Assembly (NCBI GenBank): GCA_050291585.1
Contig: JBNKKA010000004.1
Location: forward strand, 3,980-67,979
Direction: 5' to 3'
DNA: 64,000 nt
Origin: JASJCL01 sp050291585
GTDB lineage: Bacteria; Desulfobacterota; Desulfobacteria; Desulfobacterales; Desulfosarcinaceae
The notes below the pieces were generated by a model. It was not told where the DNA came from, ran no database searches, and was given only the letters and a program-made list of their open reading frames with translations. The position numbers and the translations under genes were made by a program. Below, piece after piece: positions 61,216-64,000 of the stretch (position 1 is the stretch's first letter; every line of letters starts with the position of its first letter).

Positions 61216-61719
61216 ATGCCAGATCGCGCCAACATCATCCTCATCGGTATGCCAGCCGTGGGAAAGAGCACGGTGGGTGTGCTCCTGGCCAAGCAGTTGG
61301 GCCTGGATTTCATGGACACGGACCTGCTCATCCAGGCCGGCGAGAATTGTTACTTGCGCGACATCATCGCTGCCCGGGGCATCGATGGCTTCTGCGCTGT
61401 GGAGGAGGGCTACCTGCTCAAGATAAACGCCAGCGGCTATGTTATCGCCACGGGTGGTAGCGCCGTATACAGTTCCGCGGCCATGGAATACCTGGGTGGT
61501 CTGGGACGCATCGTCTACCTTCAGGTCTCCCTGGCCCAGTTGGAAACTCGCCTGGCCAACATCACCGACCGCGGGGTGGTGCATGGGCCGGGGGAGACCA
61601 TCGCCGACCTGTACGATCAACGCACCCCCCTCTATGAGCGCTTCGCACAAACCATCATCAATTGTGACGACCTGCGCCCCGACCAGACGGTGGATGCCAT
61701 CTGCAGCCAGTTGAAATAG
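61216..61719 (+). CDS. Shikimate-kinase-like protein with altered substrate site
   Basis: A 167-residue P-loop kinase. ILIGMPAVGKSTVGVLLAKQ is Walker A and FMDTDLLIQ keeps the shikimate-binding Asp, but the usual FRxxE after it is FCAVEE, with no arginine at the shikimate-carboxyl position, and GGG is GGS (ATGGSAVYS). The RGVVHGP lid and DQRTPLYERFA are present. It may phosphorylate something other than shikimate; catalytic activity is likely but the substrate is uncertain. It begins 18 bases after the racemase gene. Confidence 0.78.
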   Translation: MPDRANIILIGMPAVGKSTVGVLLAKQLGLDFMDTDLLIQAGENCYLRDIIAARGIDGFCAVEEGYLLKINASGYVIATGGSAVYSSAAMEYLGGLGRIVYLQVSLAQLETRLANITDRGVVHGPGETIADLYDQRTPLYERFAQTIINCDDLRPDQTVDAICSQLK

Positions 61720-61776
61720 CTTAGAGCATCCCTCCTCAGCTAGCTCCCCTTCCTTTCTGTGGTCCTCCAGAAAATA

Positions 61777-61792
61777 TGGACAACCCCTTGCT
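61777..61792 (+). promoter_or_regulatory. Sigma-54 promoter before the NifA-like gene
   Basis: TGGACAACCCCTTGCT has GG and GC ten bases apart, with a good -12 box and TGGA in the -24 box. About 120 bases before the NifA-like start. It suggests that the activator controls its own expression. Confidence 0.6.
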
Positions 61793-61923
61793 TTTAATTA
61801 CACTTTTGTTATGTATAGCGTCTTTGCCTACAAAATTGATGTTTAAGCCGCAACTAGCGAGCCCTAGCACTAAGGTCGCAGTCGGCTGTGACAAATTGAC
61901 CCAATGCCAAGGAAGCCGTCCCC

Positions 61924-63447
61924 ATGAAACGCATCGAAGAAGTCACTCTATTCTATGAAATCAGCAAGGCCTTAAACGAGCATCTGGAGCTGCGCAAGGC
62001 CCTCTACAAGGTCCTCGACATCCTCTCCAACTCCACAAATATGGTGCGCGGCACGGTCTTCATTCTCAACCCCTTCCGTAACGAGATCAGCATAGAGGTG
62101 GCCCACAGCCTTTCGCGCAGCGCCATGGAACAGGTCAAATACAAAGTCGGCGAGGGAATCACCGGAAAAGTGATCCAGACCGGGCGACCGGTGGCCATCC
62201 CCAAGATCAGTGAGGAACCCCTCTTTCTAAACCGCACGGCAGCTCGCAAGACCAAGGTCAGTGATGAGCTCTCCTTCATCTGCGTACCCGTAAAAAAAGG
62301 CAAACAGGTGATCGGCGCCCTGAGTGTGGATCGACCCTACGATGAGAAATACCCCCTGCGCGAAGGGATCAAACTCTGCTCGGTGGTAGCCACCATGATC
62401 GCCCAGCACGTGATCAACCTGGAAACCATCAACATGGAGAAGGAGAAGTTGCGTGAGGAGAACAAGCGCCTGCGCGACGAATTGGAAAACAAGTACCGCA
62501 TCACAAACATCATCGGAAACAGCAACAAGATGCGCGAAGTGTTCCAGATGATCTCCCAGGTCTCCAAAAGCAACGCCACGGTGCTGATTCGCGGCGAGAG
62601 CGGCACGGGCAAGGAACTTGCGGCCAACTCAATCCACTACAACAGCCTCCGTCAGAGGGCACCTTTCGTCAAGGTCAACTGCGCCGCCATCCCCGCCAAC
62701 CTCATCGAGAGTGAACTCTTCGGCCACGAGAAAGGGTCCTTCACCGGCGCCATCAAACGCAAGCTGGGTAAGTTCGAGCTGGCGAACAAGGGCACCATCT
62801 TCCTGGACGAGATCGGCTCCATCGGCCTGGACGTCCAGGCCAACCTCTTGCGGGTCCTCCAGGAGAAGGAGTTCGACCGGGTGGGAGGCAGCCGCACCAT
62901 CAAAACCGATGTGCGCATCGTTGCGGCCACCAACAAAAACCTGGAGGATGCGGTGGAGGATGAATCCTTCCGCGGGGACCTCTACTACCGTCTGAATGTC
63001 TTTCCCATCTATATGCCCCCTTTGCGGGAGCGCAAGACCGACATCCTGCTGCTGGCCGACCACTTTCTGGAAAAATACGCCCGTGAAAATACCCGCGATA
63101 TCAAGCGCTTCTCAACACCGGCGATCGACATGCTGATGGCCTACCACTGGCCCGGCAATGTGCGCGAGTTGGAGAATTGTATCGAGCGTGCCGTGCTCGT
63201 CTGTGACGGCGGGGTGATCCACAGCTATCACCTGCCGCCCACCCTCCAGACTGGATCCGAAAGCGACACCCTGCCCGACCTTTCCCTGGATGAGGCTACC
63301 GCCAACCTCGAACGTGAAATGATCATCGACGCCCTCAAGAACACCCGCGGGAACATCACACGGGCCGCCGAGGTCCTCAAGACCACCGTGCGCATCTTCT
63401 CCTACAAGACTAAAAAATATGGCGTCAGCTACAAGCATTACCGATAA
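61924..63447 (+). CDS. NifA-like sigma-54-dependent activator with GAF domain
   Basis: A 507-residue activator. Residues 10-170 are a GAF sensor (NSTNMVRGTVFILNPFRNEI, VGEGITGKVIQTGRPVAIPK), followed by a coiled coil of charged residues, the AAA+ domain with GESGTGKELAAN and the loop GSFTGA (Ser in place of Ala, seen in some working activators), Walker B FLDEIGSIG, and a C-terminal Fis HTH (NTRGNITRAAEVLKTTVRIF). It resembles NifA in layout, but no nif operon is near. Target genes unknown. Confidence 0.9.
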   Translation: MKRIEEVTLFYEISKALNEHLELRKALYKVLDILSNSTNMVRGTVFILNPFRNEISIEVAHSLSRSAMEQVKYKVGEGITGKVIQTGRPVAIPKISEEPLFLNRTAARKTKVSDELSFICVPVKKGKQVIGALSVDRPYDEKYPLREGIKLCSVVATMIAQHVINLETINMEKEKLREENKRLRDELENKYRITNIIGNSNKMREVFQMISQVSKSNATVLIRGESGTGKELAANSIHYNSLRQRAPFVKVNCAAIPANLIESELFGHEKGSFTGAIKRKLGKFELANKGTIFLDEIGSIGLDVQANLLRVLQEKEFDRVGGSRTIKTDVRIVAATNKNLEDAVEDESFRGDLYYRLNVFPIYMPPLRERKTDILLLADHFLEKYARENTRDIKRFSTPAIDMLMAYHWPGNVRELENCIERAVLVCDGGVIHSYHLPPTLQTGSESDTLPDLSLDEATANLEREMIIDALKNTRGNITRAAEVLKTTVRIFSYKTKKYGVSYKHYR

Positions 63448-63592
63448 CAAGACCTTTTTTGGGTAATATTCACATTTGACGTATGAGGGGAATTATAGGT
63501 AGGTTTTATCCATTTGGCGTTTTGTATGTGGACGGGGTTTTCGTCATCCGATTCCCGTTCCAATCCAATTATCCAGCGCGCAAGAGGCACCC

Positions 63593-64000
63593 ATGTTCCC
63601 CTTTTGGCGGTTGTGCCACAGGCGTCCTGAAGGCCGCCAGATCTGCAAAACCGGTTGGGCCACTGAGGTTTCCAACGTCAAGCGCAATTATACAGCGGCA
63701 ACCGCTGCCGTGTTGCTGACGGAAGTGTTGCCCAATTTGGCGATGGCCCAGGAGCCTTTGACAATACCACCCGCCGCAACCTCACAGTTGGCGGCAATAT
63801 CCCTCGCCTCCCTGCCCTACACCGCCGCGGCCACCGCATTGGCGCTCGCTTTTCTCATTATTTTCAATCAAAAACTCCAACGGGAAGTGCGCGAACGCAA
63901 GCAGGTGGAAAAAAGGCTCCGTGACTCCGAGCGGGAGAAAGCAGTGGTGCTCGACAGCATCGCCGAGCAGGTCATCTACCTGGATACTGACCAGCGCCTC
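63593..64000 (+). CDS. PAS-containing sensor kinase, N-terminal part (cut by window edge)
   Basis: 136 residues are visible from ATG 63593, which follows AAGAGG. There is a hydrophobic stretch (TAAATALALAFLIIFNQKLQ) preceded by a possible signal segment, then a coiled linker (REVRERKQVEKRLRDSEREK) and the start of a PAS domain (VVLDSIAEQVIYLDTDQRL). This layout is common in kinases that feed NifA-like or hybrid regulators. The kinase domain lies past the window. Confidence 0.75.
   Translation, partial: MFPFWRLCHRRPEGRQICKTGWATEVSNVKRNYTAATAAVLLTEVLPNLAMAQEPLTIPPAATSQLAAISLASLPYTAAATALALAFLIIFNQKLQREVRERKQVEKRLRDSEREKAVVLDSIAEQVIYLDTDQRL

Noticed and set aside
63483..63719. 78-codon frame overlapping the start of the last kinase
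   Set aside because: The kinase frame from 63593 has a ribosome site and recognisable linker and PAS sequence; this one has neither.
1..64000. CRISPR arrays, tRNA or rRNA genes, insertion sequences
   Set aside because: No regularly spaced repeats, cloverleaf T-arm consensus, rRNA-like sequence or transposase frame was found by reading; a covariance search could still reveal a divergent tRNA.

Overview
The window reads as one piece of chromosome from a GC-rich, strictly anaerobic Desulfobacterota bacterium, most likely a sulfate-reducer-like member of the Desulfobacterales. This is inferred from gene content: glycine decarboxylase split into GcvPA/GcvPB, a TrpB2-type tryptophan synthase, a tungstate transporter, several sigma-54 activators and promoters, a B12/radical-SAM protein and a PEP-CTERM protein. 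There is no rRNA, no tRNA that I can recognise, no CRISPR array and no phage block.

Layout. 0-1 kb: end of alanine racemase and a small AT-rich gene. 1.3-11.1 kb: a regulatory and respiratory unit, made of a PhnD-like periplasmic binding lipoprotein, an overlapping membrane-bound sigma-54 activator, palindromic upstream sites, a -24/-12 promoter, a lone receiver protein, then a Tat-exported Fe-S protein, an NrfD-like membrane anchor, a large molybdopterin oxidoreductase and a TorD-type chaperone (tetrathionate-reductase-like order B-C-A). 11.3-13.7 kb: trpB2 with a small Cys-rich partner, preceded by a classical attenuator whose leader peptide has three consecutive Trp codons. 14.1-22 kb: the glycine cleavage system (lpd divergent from an Lrp/AsnC regulator, gcvT, gcvH, gcvPA, gcvPB) and lipA, so lipoylation and glycine oxidation are encoded together. 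22-29 kb: a lipoprotein, a MinD-like ATPase with a degenerate J-domain/HTH partner, an NmrA-like reductase divergent from an AraC regulator, and amtB with a sigma-54 promoter.

29-39 kb is a mosaic of single genes (TetR regulator, metallo-beta-lactamase-fold lipoprotein, Fe-S aldo/keto reductase, PEBP protein, amidinotransferase, hisE-hisG, alpha/beta hydrolase) mixed with gene remnants. 39.4-42.6 kb is an AT-rich run of small minus-strand genes separated by folded elements that match integron attC sites: a small cassette array without a visible integrase. 42.7-49.5 kb: a tungstate uptake operon (HTH/PBP regulator, tupA, tupB, tupC), a dihaem c-type protein and an OprP-like porin. 49.7-64 kb: signalling genes (GAF/HD-GYP, HD, hybrid kinase, UspA, CBS, NifA-like activator, start of another kinase), PhoH, a NifX-like protein, a B12/radical-SAM/TPR protein, a PEP-CTERM protein, an Asp/Glu racemase and a divergent shikimate-kinase-like protein.

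A palindromic repeat family occurs three times, each copy starting within a few bases of a stop codon and in the same orientation as the gene. Four strong regulatory readings (trp attenuator and three sigma-54 promoters) come directly from the sequence; the substrates of the oxidoreductase and of several regulators are inferred.
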